A stretch of 64,000 bases of DNA from Takakia lepidozioides (Eukaryota > Streptophyta > Takakiopsida > Takakiales > Takakiaceae), in assembly GCA_030704615.1 (NCBI GenBank), contig CM060731.1:15562001-15626000 (forward strand), given 5' to 3'. The notes under the pieces are model-generated. The model saw only the letters and a program-made list of their open reading frames with translations. It did not search any database and was not told the DNA's origin. Made by a program: the position numbers and the translations under genes. Below, piece by piece: positions 33,650 to 45,789 of this stretch. Position 1 is the stretch's first letter; every line of letters begins with the position of its first letter.

Positions 33650-33950
33650 CTATCCCTTCTGCAGCTCCATAAGTTTCAGTAACTTTAGACTCCAAAGTGT
33701 TGTCTGGCCAACCACCTGCCCCAACTCGGTATGTTTCCTAACACCATTCACATATGATAGAGGGGTGTTACTGACACATGCCTCTTTGATGTACACATAT
33801 GCATAATCAAGGGGCACAACAGGGTACCCGTAACCCACCACAACACCTTAAAGAGCAACAATCAGCCCTACTCCAACTTTCTTGCGTTTGGAGTTCACAT
33901 CGAACAGCCGAACCTCGTCACCCACCCTGAACTGTGATCCCAACTCCACA
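33650..33950 (-). pseudogene. fragment resembling the C-terminal domain of plant En/Spm proteins
   Basis: On minus, from about 33945: QFRVGDEVRLFDVNSKRKKVG, VGYGYPVVPLDYAYVYIKEA, TPLSYVNGVRKHTELGQVVG, LWSLKLLKL. One TAA interrupts it. The pattern (a small beta-rich domain ending in an aromatic/hydrophobic strand) is reminiscent of the C-terminal domain of some plant transposon proteins, but the match is from memory and weak. Confidence 0.35.
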
Positions 33951-34259
33951 CAAAAAGAACACGATGTGAAAACCCATGACATACACACGACTAGGACACT
34001 CAACATTTGCGAATTAAAGAGAGCCCCAAGGTTGGAAAAAATAAAACAAACAAGACAAGGGCCTGGACTTACTCCATTTGCAGTCTCGAGTGGTTGTGAG
34101 ACCTTTTTTGGGGGGCTACTCGTCGGGTCGACACTCTTGCCCTTGGTCTGTACCGGCTTATCGACATATCACCTTCCAAGGCTGCAATCCCCCTGTTCTT
34201 TTAAATATTAAATGAAAACTAAAAATTAAAATATAAACATTAAAAAATATAAACTATTT

Positions 34260-34988
34260 CGGAAAACAATCTTGATGACACGTGGCATCACACCTGCTCA
34301 AACCAGAACACGTGGCAGTATATGACACGACATTCTTTATCCATATTTTCACCACGTGTAAAGATCCGTAGTCATATATGCTAGTCATATATTTTGTCTG
34401 TGTGCCACATGTCACATCTCAAGTGCAACAGGTGTCTCGCTAACAACTCTCCATGTAGACATCCCTGTAGTCATATGAGTGAGTCATGTAGTCATCACGT
34501 GTGAAATCTGCCATAGCACACGTGTCCCGCTAGCGCCTCTCCATGTAGGCATCACTGTGCAGACATGTAGTCATATGATCATGGCAAGAAGTCGTGATAT
34601 GTCAAATTCGTAGTGGCGCACGTGTCCATTCGTCGCCTCTCCATGTAGGCATCACTTTGCAGACATATAGTCATATGATCCCCTGACGAATGCATGATGT
34701 GTCGCTTGCGCAGTGGCGCACGTGTCCCGCTGAAGCCTCTCCATGTAGGCAGCGCTCAACAGACGATGTAGTCATATATTAGTCATATAGTTGTGACTGC
34801 AACCCTCTCTGCAGCAGGACTCCAGGTGCCACGCAAGCAGTCACGGATATGACTTGCAAAACGCAGTCCTAAAGACTAGTCGCTATGACAAGGTTTTTTT
34901 CCACTACAGAGTGATGTAGTCATGAACGCATATAAAACTGAAAAAATAGTCATATGTGAAGTCATAAAAACGCTCATCTTTTGTAGTG
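34260..34988 (+). mobile_element. CACTA right terminal region with subterminal repeats
   Basis: It ends TCTTTTGTAGTG at 34988, the terminal inverted repeat of a CACTA element. It holds about ten TAGTCATA or close variants, several in four direct repeats of about 100 bp at 34430-34780 (CACGTGTCCCGCT, CCTCTCCATGTAGGCATCACT, GCAGACATGTAGTCATATGATC). Such arrays are binding sites for the element's TNPA-type protein in En/Spm. This end probably belongs to the tnp2/TNPA-like genes at 25-32 kb. Confidence 0.8.
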
Positions 34989-35885
34989 GTCGGAGGGGTT
35001 TATCATAGACTTCTCCCAGTCCGAGGTGTGATAGGAAGAGATGAACCGGTGATTGTAACTTAGGTAAACAACCTCTCCCTGCAGATGCCACAATTGTTCA
35101 GCCACCTTGAGCCAAAATGAAACTCGTGTAACAGTTCTAACCACCTTCTCCTTCACAACTAAAGAGTGCAAAGGGTAGCGCTCAACCGGGTTGTGCGCAT
35201 GGCAGAGCCCGATCTTCTCCTCATCAAAAGAGGTACCAAGATACACCACTATAACCCTGGTAGTGAACGTAAATTGATGCTGCGGGATTCCAGTAATGGC
35301 TTGCTCCCAAGTAAAATCGTCAGCATGCAGGTCTTTGTCCCAGGCAGGACGAATATTGGTCAATGCAGCCGCAGTGCCACCCCGAATGAAGTCCCACAAT
35401 CGATAGCCAGTAATGGTCTTGGGAAACTTAAAGCTTTCAAGATCAGAGGTCCGATCCTTTGTCACAACAAACTTTGGTACTCCTAACTGGGGCCAGGTGA
35501 GCAGCCCTACACCAAGTCGCCGACGAATCTCATTCCTGGGCAATCGCTTGGCAATCTCTTTAGCATGGAGTTTCTGCAGCAGTCGTCCCGCAAAGGCACC
35601 TTGCTTGGCGGCAGCTATTTTCTTGCGTTGTTCACGAGCCTCCCACTCATTGCTCACAGGTTTGCGAGCTTCTCCGATGGCGGTCCGCTCAAACTGAGCA
35701 CACCAGTACTCAGAAGGCACGTCCAAAGGGATTTTGTCGTCCGGACCCCTCACAGGTGGTTCGCCTTCAGTAGTTTTAACCAGATTGGGCGGCGTAAGAT
35801 CACGAAGAACACCCAAAAACACTGCCTCAAAAGAATCGTCAGCAATGTCTAAACAAGACAATTCATACGAGCTAGAAGCCGCCAT
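34974..35885 (-). CDS. unrecognised 303-residue protein ending inside the CACTA terminus
   Basis: An uninterrupted frame runs from ATG 35885 to TGA at 34974. Features: an acidic N-terminus, a basic helical stretch at residues 85-125 (EAREQRKKIAAAKQ, EIAKRLPRNEIRRRLGVG), and an aromatic-rich C-terminal half. The last codons (HYKR then stop) come from the CACTA terminal repeat, so the transposon sits at or within the 3' end and supplies the stop. A longer original C-terminus cannot be excluded. I do not recognise the family. Nothing looks broken, unlike the neighbouring transposon genes, so it may be a host gene or a gene of another element. Confidence 0.5.
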   Translation of the reverse strand: MAASSSYELSCLDIADDSFEAVFLGVLRDLTPPNLVKTTEGEPPVRGPDDKIPLDVPSEYWCAQFERTAIGEARKPVSNEWEAREQRKKIAAAKQGAFAGRLLQKLHAKEIAKRLPRNEIRRRLGVGLLTWPQLGVPKFVVTKDRTSDLESFKFPKTITGYRLWDFIRGGTAAALTNIRPAWDKDLHADDFTWEQAITGIPQHQFTFTTRVIVVYLGTSFDEEKIGLCHAHNPVERYPLHSLVVKEKVVRTVTRVSFWLKVAEQLWHLQGEVVYLSYNHRFISSYHTSDWEKSMINPSDHYKR

Positions 35886-36007
35886 CGCACTTGCTCACTG
35901 CACAACAAAACACAACTAAAACGAGAGCTACAAGGTGACGGGTGAATAAAGAGTATGGCATGATGAACGCCGCCATTGCAATCTTCAATACGTACGACCT
36001 GCCGTAC

Positions 36008-36133
36008 TGTTGGAATGAGAGAAGGGCCTTGGCTAACTTTAGGTACATTTAATCAGCCATACCAACCACCCTACTTTTCATCCAGCTTACGAACAAAAGA
36101 GCATCTGTAATAGGTGGAATACTCCATCTTACA
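36008..36133. repeat. 126-bp TG...CA repeat unit, second copy
   Basis: Nearly identical to 14559-14684 (TGTTGGAATGAGA ... CTCCATCTTACA). No pol or polypurine tract adjoins it, so it looks like a solo copy. Confidence 0.75.
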
Positions 36134-36201
36134 CCCTTTTCTACCCAAGAGGTAATACCGTAACATACCATACCCACACACCCATTGCTATCTTTAGACC
36201 C

Positions 36202-36270
36202 AGAGGGTACTACTGCCACATACCATACCGACACATTAGGTTATCCCAACTATGTACCCCTTTCTTATAG
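36202..36270 (+). repeat. dispersed repeat shared with 14150-14210
   Basis: Shares GGTACTACTGCCACATACC, ATACCGACACATTAG and CCCAACTATG with 14150-14210. Confidence 0.7.
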
Positions 36271-36927
36271 GTGGGTTGACTAAAAAAGGGTAGTTACCTA
36301 ATGAATGACATCCAACATAGGTACACACGGACATAGAGATGTAAAACTCCATAAGAAATAACCTGTGCACAAAAAATAATAATAACATAGCAAAATTGAA
36401 GTGCTTATTCTCAGGTAAATCTACGTCTTTTGGCACTCTAAAGTGAGCTTTTTTTTGTTGTCAGGGTTAAAGGCCGTGTTGTAAATTGACTTGGGATTGG
36501 TGCAGGGAATAAATTTCACCAGAGACAAGTTGATGGAGGCTGGTGCGGAAATGGTAGAGTTTGATAGAGTCACATGTGGATGTGAAAATAACATACAATT
36601 GCATGTTGCGGATTTTCTGCATTGGCTTCACAAAGAAGCGACCCAACCACATTAAGCGCACTTGCTACGCACAATTTCAAAAATGTTAGACAATTTCTAG
36701 GGCTCTTCTACAAAATGATGCAATTCTTAGAAGTTGGATGGCAGAAATGAAATGTGGACTCTTGTCGAAGCAAATTGTAAACTTATGGTGTCACTTGACC
36801 CTTCCTTCTACCCTTGTGAAATCCAACACATTAAGCCCTCCAACTCAACCACCATGCGAATGAGTGGTCTGAGGCCAGAGTACCGGCCTGATGGACTCAT
36901 GGCTGGTTTGGGACTTCCCCGTTGCAG

Positions 36928-39763
36928 CACAGGAACTCTGAGAGTGAACCCGAGATGGGTTGGGGTTCTGGGAGAGGGGATGGGCGTCTGGATGCAATAG
37001 ATTATGCCCGGGGTATGCCTGGTTGCAGGTCCTCATTTGATGATGTCTGGGATCTTCCAGACGAAGATATTCTTCCAAGAGACCCAAAGCGAATGCGTGT
37101 ATATCCAGGAGGGGAGGCCAAAACACCTCGGTTTGATGTAATCTATGGGCTTGGACATCGCGGTGGTGACATTTATACTGGAATAGGTCTTGATGGCCTT
37201 GGAACCACCCGAGGGCCAATTAATGCAGACTACAATCAGGGAAAGGGACCCAGGTATCACGGTGGAGTATCTGTAATTCGTCCTTATCTGTCACCTGATT
37301 CTGCCCTTCCATCCACCGTGAGTCAAGTACCTGCACCCAACTTGGGTCCTGCTAATCCTGGTTATGCGAAGCGTGAGGTTTCAGTGGAGATAGCGGGGCA
37401 ACCGCTAAGTGGCATGGCATCATAGCCAAAGGTGGCACACCTGTTTGCCGTGCCTGCTGCCTGCCTGTCAGCAAAGGCATTGATGTGACTATGTAAGTGT
37501 GCTTTCAACTCAGCTTCCTGCCCATCTTCCCCCTAGATTTGTGTTAATGGCAGTCAACAGTGAACATTCCCTCCAGTATGTGTGTTAGCGGTTGTTTCAT
37601 GGTTTCATTCAGGCTTCTTGCATGTCGAGCACCTTCGAGTGGATTACGGTACCATGTTGTATGTTCTACCACACCATCCGGTGGAACTTCTAATTACAAG
37701 CATCTACAGATATAGTGTAGTGGGTGGTTTGGAAGATAAAGAGTCATTGTCATTTCTCTCAGTGTTCTTGTATCAGCCACTTATCTCATCATTATACTTA
37801 CACCTGTCTGTTTGACTGCGTGTTTACAACGTAATACAAGCTCATCATTGCCATCTGAATCAGTTTTCTTGCGTCAGCCAGCCCTTTTCCCCATCCTTAT
37901 GATTACAGAGACCCGGAAAGTGGGTTGACTGTGTGGCTGCTTGTTTTCATGTCGCAGCCCGGACGTGGTGAATTGCACAGCACGGACTGACCTCGACATG
38001 TTGGCAAAGCATGTATTTCAGGCAGGTGACTTTGGTGTGGTCTTTTTTGTGCCTGAGGGTGATGCTGATGTTCCTCCATACCAAGAGTTCATGAACTATA
38101 TTGGAGAGAAGCACCGCGCCGGTGTTGCTAAACTGGCAGATGGTACAACCCTTTTTCTGGTTCCTCCTTCAGAGGTCTCTGAACGAATCCTGAATATCCA
38201 TGGTCAGAATTGCTTGTTCGGAGTTGTATTGAAGTTCCAGCAGCCTGTCTCTACAGCAGGTTACAACCCACCACAGCAGCAAGCTCCTCCTCTGCCACAA
38301 CACCCTCCCCCTTTCGCTCAACAACAGCAATCACCGGCCCAGCATGTGCCACTACATGACTCACCCTATTCCCAACATTGTGGGCCCATGATGCCCTGCT
38401 CTCATCCCCAAGAGCCTGGTGGGCGTCAGGGATCCTCGAAACTGCCACCTCATCAAGGACAGCAGCTGCAAACAGGGCAAGTTACAAATGGGACTGACTT
38501 GATTTCTACACAGTCAAGACACTCACAGCTAGCAAACATTGCAGGACTCCCTGGCCTATTGACACCTGAGCTTATCGCATCTCTCCCAGCATTGCTGCCT
38601 CAGCACAGTCAATTGTCATCCAGTGCTGATATCAACTCAGCAGCACCATCGGTCTCTGGCAGTTTGAATGTACTTTCTGTAAACAGCAGTATGGCTGCGG
38701 GGAGTGCACCTATGAGCAGGGATCCAGCTGTGTTAGGAGCTTCTCCACTACAAGGTGATACGAGACCAATCTATCAACTCCCCTCACAGAACAATCCTCC
38801 ATCTGCCCAAGGATGGCCGCCCACTCAGAGCACCCGGTATGACCAACAACCCATGTTGGGTGTTTTTCACTCTCAAGGTCCAGACCAGGGTTCTGTTTTT
38901 CCACATGCACCATCTCCTGCTCAGCAACAGCAACAGCAACAGCCACAACAACCACACAGCAACAACAAAGCTACCAAATGCAGGAAAATCTTCCATCCCA
39001 TGGATCTGGTGTACCATTGCCAGCCTCAGCTACCCTTCCTGGCCAGGGCCTTCCGTTTTCTGGACCACCCCAATTGCAACAAGGATTCATGGGTGTTCTG
39101 GGCTTTAATGGGCAACAGTTTCTGCCCCCACCACAAATTACCAGGCCACCCCAGCAGCCAGTGGGGGTCCGAACACAGTCACAGGCTGAGCAGCTGACGC
39201 AGCTAACAGCATTGCTGACTCAGCGGCAGCAGCAGTCAGCTCAGCAAAAGGCTTCCACACAGATATTGCAACAGCATTACCAACAGCAGCCTTTTCTTAG
39301 TCAACCATCACCTTCCGCTCTCCCCTCTCACCAACATTCCCAGCAGTCACAACAAGCTTCGACTCACCAACCTCAACCATTGCCACTGCAGCAGCCACAG
39401 CCATAGCAAGCTTTCACCCAGCATCCGCAGACACCAAACTATGGGCAGTTCTCTCTGCCTCATTGGGGTCAGGGTCTTCCTCTCCAGCCACGAACACAGC
39501 CACCACCTCAGTTCCCCTCGCAGCCACAGTCACTTCCACAGCTGCAGCAGCAACATCGAACTCCCTCACACTTCCATGTGGGCAGCTGGGATAGTGGGGC
39601 ATCCCAGGAAGGGGCTGCCCCAGATTCTAGTCAAGCACAGGAAGCAGGTGAGCCAGATGGGCAAAAGACACGGTTCCAGGCAACATTGCAGCTGGCGGCT
39701 GCACTCTTGCAGCAGATGCAGCAGCAGCAGGAACAGTCCCAGGCAGGTGCTGCACAGCGATAG
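36928..39763 (+). pseudogene. FPA-like SPOC-domain protein, 5'-truncated and frameshifted
   Basis: Exon 36928-37492 (after CCGTTGCAG) and exon 37958-39763 (after TGTCGCAG), separated by a 465-bp GTAAGT intron with exact phase. The SPOC domain spans the junction: WHGIIAKGGTPVCRA...SKGIDV / PDVVNCTARTDLDMLAKHVF, GVVFFVPEGDAD, RAGVAKLADGTTLFLVPPSE, LFGVVLKFQQP. This matches plant FPA, an RNA 3'-end processing and flowering-time regulator. A Gln-rich tail follows, ending in the family's TLQLAAALLQQMQQQQ motif. Damage: a frame break just before the SPOC Trp (about 37408), a one-base slip in a CAG/CAA run near 38965, and a TAG at 39403. The N-terminal RRM repeats of FPA are not present upstream. 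Confidence 0.78.
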
Positions 39764-42380
39764 CGAGTGGGGTGTGATGGATTCTGAAGGCTTCGTTGGC
39801 CAGGTGTGTCTTGTCATCATTTCTTGTTGCTGTCAGTTCCAGTTTCACACCTGCATTCCATGTTTGCAAATGTGTGGGACATAGGCCTCCAGGGAGCAGC
39901 CTGGACAGGCATAAGCTCTTAGTTGTGCAGGGGTCCTGCAAGCTCAACATTTACCCCTCCACAGTAATTAAATGCTCAGCCAACTTAACAAGCATCCTGG
40001 GCTCTCTTGCTTTGTCACTAATTCGATAAATGTAGTGGGACCTTGGGCATGCTTCCTGTTGAGACATGGCCGTGCTACTTTGAACAAGTTGGCCTTGAAG
40101 ATTGTCCCCAGACACCGGAGCTTAATCCATACCCTCATCATACGAGAGAATTCATCAAAATCTGCAGTCCACAGAGGAGACCTATTATCAAGGTCTCAGT
40201 AAACTGGAATAGTGAAGTCGAACTTTTCTTCTTGACAAGAGTTACCCAACTAAAATGCACTCATCAATTACTCAACATCTTAGTTTCTTTCGGTCTCAGA
40301 TTGTACCCTACTTCTCTGGACCCAGAAATGCTGTAGGCAAGTAAAGCAACCCCTTCAATTCTTTGCCCATCCATAAATGGGTGACAACTGGATTCATTTC
40401 TCTATCCTTGTTGGATGCACCATGGGACATGCTCACAAAATGTGGAGTCTTGATTGTCACCCTTCCGGTATCTTAGCACGTTTTCCCACTCTACACAGAA
40501 ACTCCTGTTGGAAACTGACAGTAAATATCTGGTGGAATTTCCGGCGGAGGCGTAGAGTGGTAGCCAAAATATGTTTAGTGGGTCAATCCTCCAAGAACCT
40601 GGTGGGCGCCATTACGCACCAAACTGGGTGCAGATATCTCAAGGCGTCTGCTGGCTTTACAAGAAAATGCATGCCACAGTTTCAGTTGGGGTACGAAAAG
40701 CTTGTTCAATTACTGGCACATTTCAAGTCCCTAATTTGAAAGTGTACATTGCAATAACTCACCTTAAGCTTGTATTGGTTTATCTTTACCTTGTGAGCGC
40801 TCAAGTTGCTGCTCTGAAGAAGGCTGGACATTAAACTTCCTGTACTTCCTCTTTGGATTTACAGGGTGATGTTTCTAACCAACACCAGGGCGGAGAGGTG
40901 GTCGGACTTAAGAAGCCCATCACTAGCAACCGCCATTACTGAAACACCAACTGAGAACCATAATATTGACATACAGCATGTAAGAAAAGCTACAGTTACA
41001 TGCAGGGACAGTGAGAGAGACTAACTGATGTGCATGTTGGCAACGTTTGGCATGTAACCTGCTGGCATGACTTGCTCCCATTTCTCCTTGGCTGGTATAC
41101 TGCCAAGCTGAATGAGACGAGTCAAGTTTCTCTCTGCCCTGTAGAGTTCTCTCATGGCAAGTTCTAAATGTTTTGTTCGCAGGTAAGTTTGTACTTGATA
41201 GGGAACTCATGCAACTTTTTCATGCGTGCAGTACATACATGTGAGCATATTCCCTTGACCCCCATGCAGACACCAAAGGGGGGAAAGGGTTGATGCTGTG
41301 TCCTTCTTTTGCAAACAAGGAAGAAAGCCCAGCATTTTACCCTCCCTTCACATCAGACCGCATGTGGTGACATTGACTGCCCAACTCAACTTACTTACAC
41401 GAGCACTCAGGTTACAGTTTAGTGGTTACATGCTCACTCCCTCAACTTGAGAAGATAGAATTGAGAAGATAGAACTGTTTCAGTATTGTTGATAGTGCAA
41501 GTTTTAGTACATATCGTGTAACACAATGGATCACAGTATCCTTAGCTTATAGAATGCATGTGGTTGGTGAGCTCTCATTATCAAAGGAGCCATGAGACGA
41601 AAAGGTCAAAATTTGTCATAATGCCAAAAAATTTGGACAAGGCACCATGAAATGTTATTGTGCACTGACTTACCAAAGGAATTGGAAAACAAATGTCACC
41701 TCGCGGGTGTACTTGGGAAAGAAGCCAAAACAAGATAATTTATCCCCAGATTTCACATACAAAGCAGCCTATCTGAATTTTTGGAATTTTGGTCTGATTT
41801 TTTGGGGAGGCAGTAGTTTAGGTGTCATATAGTCAGATTATGGAGGGCCTTTGTCTAGAAAGATTCAACTCAATACTTCAATTTTGTGGTCAAACAATTT
41901 TTTCCATGCAATTTTTGAATATGTTTACAAATTGGGACATATTAGTTTGTTATAATCTATCGAATGCAACGGTCAATTTGCCTATATTTTTGACAGGACA
42001 TGGATCTAGTAGATATGCACAGAAGTATAAGGTTCATCCCCATGGATGAATGGGGGTAAGAAGTTACACCCTCGTCCATAAGGGGATGCACCCTTTTTTA
42101 GTGGGCCCACCAGGAAATCGCTCGACCTTTAAGGGTTAAGGTTAATTATATACTATATATCATTCATGCATTATGTTGTGGCCTCATGGTGGTTGTGTTT
42201 TTCGGATAGAGACCCGAGTTGACATGGATTTCGACTTTTATAAAAATTAAAGTTAATATCTGTAAGACATCTATAAATTGCTTTAAGTTGAAAACCAAAC
42301 CGGTTGCCTGATTCAACCAAGGTGGTAAAATCCGGACCCAACGGGTTCCCCTCCACACACACACACAACACCAACCGGAG
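39764..42380. other. no recognisable gene
   Basis: Includes the probable 3' flank of the FPA-like sequence, then AT-rich DNA. No conserved frame or repeat was recognised beyond short tandem phrases near 41450. Confidence 0.45.
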
Positions 42381-42445
42381 TTACCGTAAATAAGAGCCCT
42401 CTTTCCTTGGCGGATATTGTCCCCTTTCGAGGGTGGGCTCTATCA
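42381..42445 (+). repeat. 60-bp dispersed repeat, copy 1
   Basis: Shares CGTAAnTAAGAGCC, CTTGGCGGATATTG and CCCCTTTCGAGGGTGGG with copies at 47099 and 47350. It follows a (CA)n run at 42355-42366. Confidence 0.65.
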
Positions 42446-43480
42446 TCGCAACATCTTAATCGCTCATAGTATGCAGTTGAATTGGTCTCAGTGTTAAAGA
42501 CTGAAAATGGTGAGACCTCTAATTTTGAGTGGATGAGTATAGTTATGTACAAGTTCAGTCGCAATATTCAAAGCCTAATTATATGTACCCATCAAGATGA
42601 ACATCCATTTTTTCAAACAATTTATATATAAATGAGTGCACATGATTATCATAGCTCACGCTATGCGATCTAAACCCTTAAAACCCTGCAAAGAGGACCA
42701 AGGTCTGATTCATCTACCTTTCGCTTCGCCTGCATCCTAGCAGCTTAAACGTTTGACCACTTGACATGTTTATGTTCATTGTTAATTTGGTTAGTGCCAA
42801 CTTCTAAGGTTTTGGATTGCAAATTGAAAAAAGACCACATGCTAACTGTCAAGAGGTTATGGCTCTTAATTGGTTGATCAAACTTTATGAAGACTGCATT
42901 GGCGGTGTAGAGTATATGGGACACCTAAGATAATCATCATATTTTCATAAACGTTTTAACTGACAATTTTTTAGTATATAACAAGCAAGATGTTGTCAAC
43001 ATGCCCCCACTTTATTCAACTATTGGGATGACGGCTTTGATACGAACTAATACTTATGGCAATCTTAGTCCTATATGTATGACACAAAACAAGGTTCCCA
43101 AAAAAGAAGAAAAAGAAAAAACTCTCAATCGTATACAACACATGAGAACTTTTAATTATATATATACATGAAGTAATTTATTATAAGATGGCGGTTTCAA
43201 TAAGGTCACACTACTAATCAATATAATGTGCTCGCACTTCATATATGATTCTAATTGTACAACCTCAACGACACATTAAAAATATCAAGATCTTCATTCC
43301 AATTTGAATGATATGATGTATACTTACAATGAGTAGAAGAAATATTGATAACAACTCATATACAATCAATGTTGATTATGATCTTGAGTGGCGCAATCCC
43401 ATGGGAATAAAAGTGACAAGTCTAGAGTCATTAATTGATTATGGGTTTTTTGTATCATTTATATCCAAATTGCAACTAGT
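42446..43480. other. AT-rich, no recognisable gene
   Basis: No supported frame; low-complexity A/T tracts. Confidence 0.45.
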
Positions 43481-44060
43481 CACAACCACTGTTGGACTGG
43501 TATCGTATTTTGAACACACCACGCTGGTACTGGTATATAGGCCTCTGGCCAATTGTATTACCAGGGAGGTACTAGTATTGGCAAAAATCTGAGATTTGAA
43601 TACCATGGTGGTATCAATAATACCTGATTGGTGTGGTGTTTCACGGATATCAATAGCAAGAGTTTTTAGAAATCGATACCAGGGTATTGTCAATACTGGT
43701 CTGGTATAAAAAAAACTCATGATATGTTAAATATTGAAAAGCCCACTTCTCATATAAATGTGTACAAGCATGCTTCATTGATTTTATTCCTTAAAGTATT
43801 CCTCAAGTTCCTCCAAGTATTGATACCTAGGTTTTCCTCACAAATTAGATATGGTACTGGTATTAGGTACCAGATTTTCAACCACCTACTAGACTGGTAG
43901 GGTATCATCCACAGTATTAGGAAGCATATACCAGGCCAATACCGGTATATGCTAGGGAGTAGCCTGAGGTGATACCAGACTGGTCTCGTACTTCATACCA
44001 ATATACATACCAATATTGATACCAGTTTCTTATCGGTATACCAGTCCAACACTGGTCACA
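43480..44060. repeat. dense cluster of ATACCAG/CTGGTAT motifs
   Basis: Roughly twenty degenerate GGTATC/GATACC or CTGGTA/TACCAG words occur in both orientations, many paired as ATACCGGTAT or CAATACTGG. Spacing is irregular, so this is not a simple tandem array. Confidence 0.55.
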
Positions 44061-45002
44061 ACCCAGCTCAATGATATTAAATATATGTGATATTGATTGC
44101 AGTTTGATGTATAAGTTGGAGTTCTCATGTTGTGCGCCAATTTGGCGAGAGATATGACATTGGACTAGCCATATGAACATGAACTGGAGAAACAATGATG
44201 TATCAATCGAATGGTTTCAATTGATACAATCCATTCCATTTGTATCGATTGAGCTCCAAAATGGAATGGTTTCAATATGAATTGACCAAGAGAAGGAAGT
44301 GAAAAATAAAATAAAATATAGATAAATAAAAATATTAAAAAAGAAACTAGAAGGAATGGGTGCAAGGTCTGAAAGAGCACAATTGAAAAGACATTATCTA
44401 AATGCTTTTATTAGTATTCCGGAAGTCAAGAGAGAGAGGTAGTATAGAAGAAGTTTAATACATATTCTTAACAAATATTAATCAGCCCAATGAACATTGA
44501 AGATAATGCAAGATGTATCAATATTTGTAGCTAATTACTAATAAAATCTTCCATCATTTTCAATAGAGCATAAAGATCCCTACTAAGAAGGGAGAAAAAA
44601 CAGCAAAATAATGGACATCCAAATTATTTGAAAGGGTACGACCATTATGAAACAAACAAAAACACCTTAGAGATGGTGAATATGTGAAAATCTATATTCT
44701 CTATCAAACAAAGCAGAAGCTTTTATTTGCTAATAGAAGAAGAAAAAACTCACCCCCAAAATATATTTAAAGGAGTCGGAAGCAAGGAGGGTACTAAGAC
44801 TCACAAACTATAAATCAGAAATCAGAAATATATATATGACATAGGATCTTCTAATTACATGGTGGGCAAACATATTTTAAGGTATTGTATTACATTCAAC
44901 ATATATATCCAACATGTAGAACTCCATGAGGATCAAGATATGTCAAAAAGAGTTATTATAATTGCTTATAACTAGCAAATAAAATCGCGCAACATAGGTA
45001 GT
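44061..45002. other. AT-rich, no recognisable gene
   Basis: No conserved frame seen. A small duplication of AATGGTTTCAAT around 44211-44280 is the only structure noted. Confidence 0.4.
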
Positions 45003-45625
45003 ATGCCAACAAAGAAATATGCTCAAGGGATAAAAAAAAAAGAGGGTCCATTGGCTACTAGCCAAGGTAAGGTTGACATGAACTATCTTCGGAAAGAATT
45101 TACTCGAGCAGTTAGTGCTACAATTGATGCCAAGCTTTTTGGAAATCACCGACTCTTGCAGGAAGAACCGGATATAAACCTCAACTTTGCTAAAATCAAA
45201 TGTAAATGCAAGGTCAGAGGTAGAGAAACATGTTCAATCACATGCCCTTGTTATATAACAAGGAGAATGTGTGGGCTAGAATGCAATTGTCATGGATTTG
45301 CTGTAACAGTTTTGTCACTATGCCCTAAGTTGGCCATTCGTGATGGTGCGCTTGGAGAGGAGCTCTACACCCTAGAGGATCTTCCGAAACATAAATTGGC
45401 TTTTGTAGTGTGTGGGTACATTATGACAGAAGCCGAGTTCCACCACGCACTAGAACAGGATGGAACTCTATGTGTTCATCGCTATGCAATTATAGTCTCT
45501 TGGCCAAGCTTCAACAATGGTCGTTTGGGTGAGCTTGAAAAGGTCAAATATGTGGTTGACACGTCCAAGCATAGCACAGGAAAGGCGAATCACAGTTGTG
45601 AGCCTAATATAATGGTTAGAGCATG
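45003..45625 (+). CDS. CXC-like plus SET-domain exon, histone-methyltransferase-like
   Basis: An ATG opens a basic N-terminus (KKYAQGIKKKEG). A Cys-rich block follows, KCKCKVRGRETCSITCPCY...RRMCGLECNC, resembling the CXC pre-SET module of E(z)-type proteins. A SET-like region then contains ALGEELYTLEDLPKH, a mid segment, and the signature VVDTSKHSTGKANHSCEPN. The NHSCxPN motif forms the SAM-binding pseudoknot. A GCATGGTAAGA donor ends the exon at 45625, and the next exon was not identified. The fold's glycine-rich start is degenerate and the post-SET part is missing, so this may be a gene fragment or a decayed copy. Confidence 0.6.
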
Positions 45626-45789
45626 GTAAGATTAATCTTCAAAAGGCCGAAACACATAGAAGATTTGCTCACCATAGAGTCAATGCATCCAAAATAACCA
45701 TACCACCAACCGAATTCACATTACAAAATAGCAATCACAATCACAATCAATTCTGATGCAGTTTATGAAGCTTATATTGAGAGACATTG

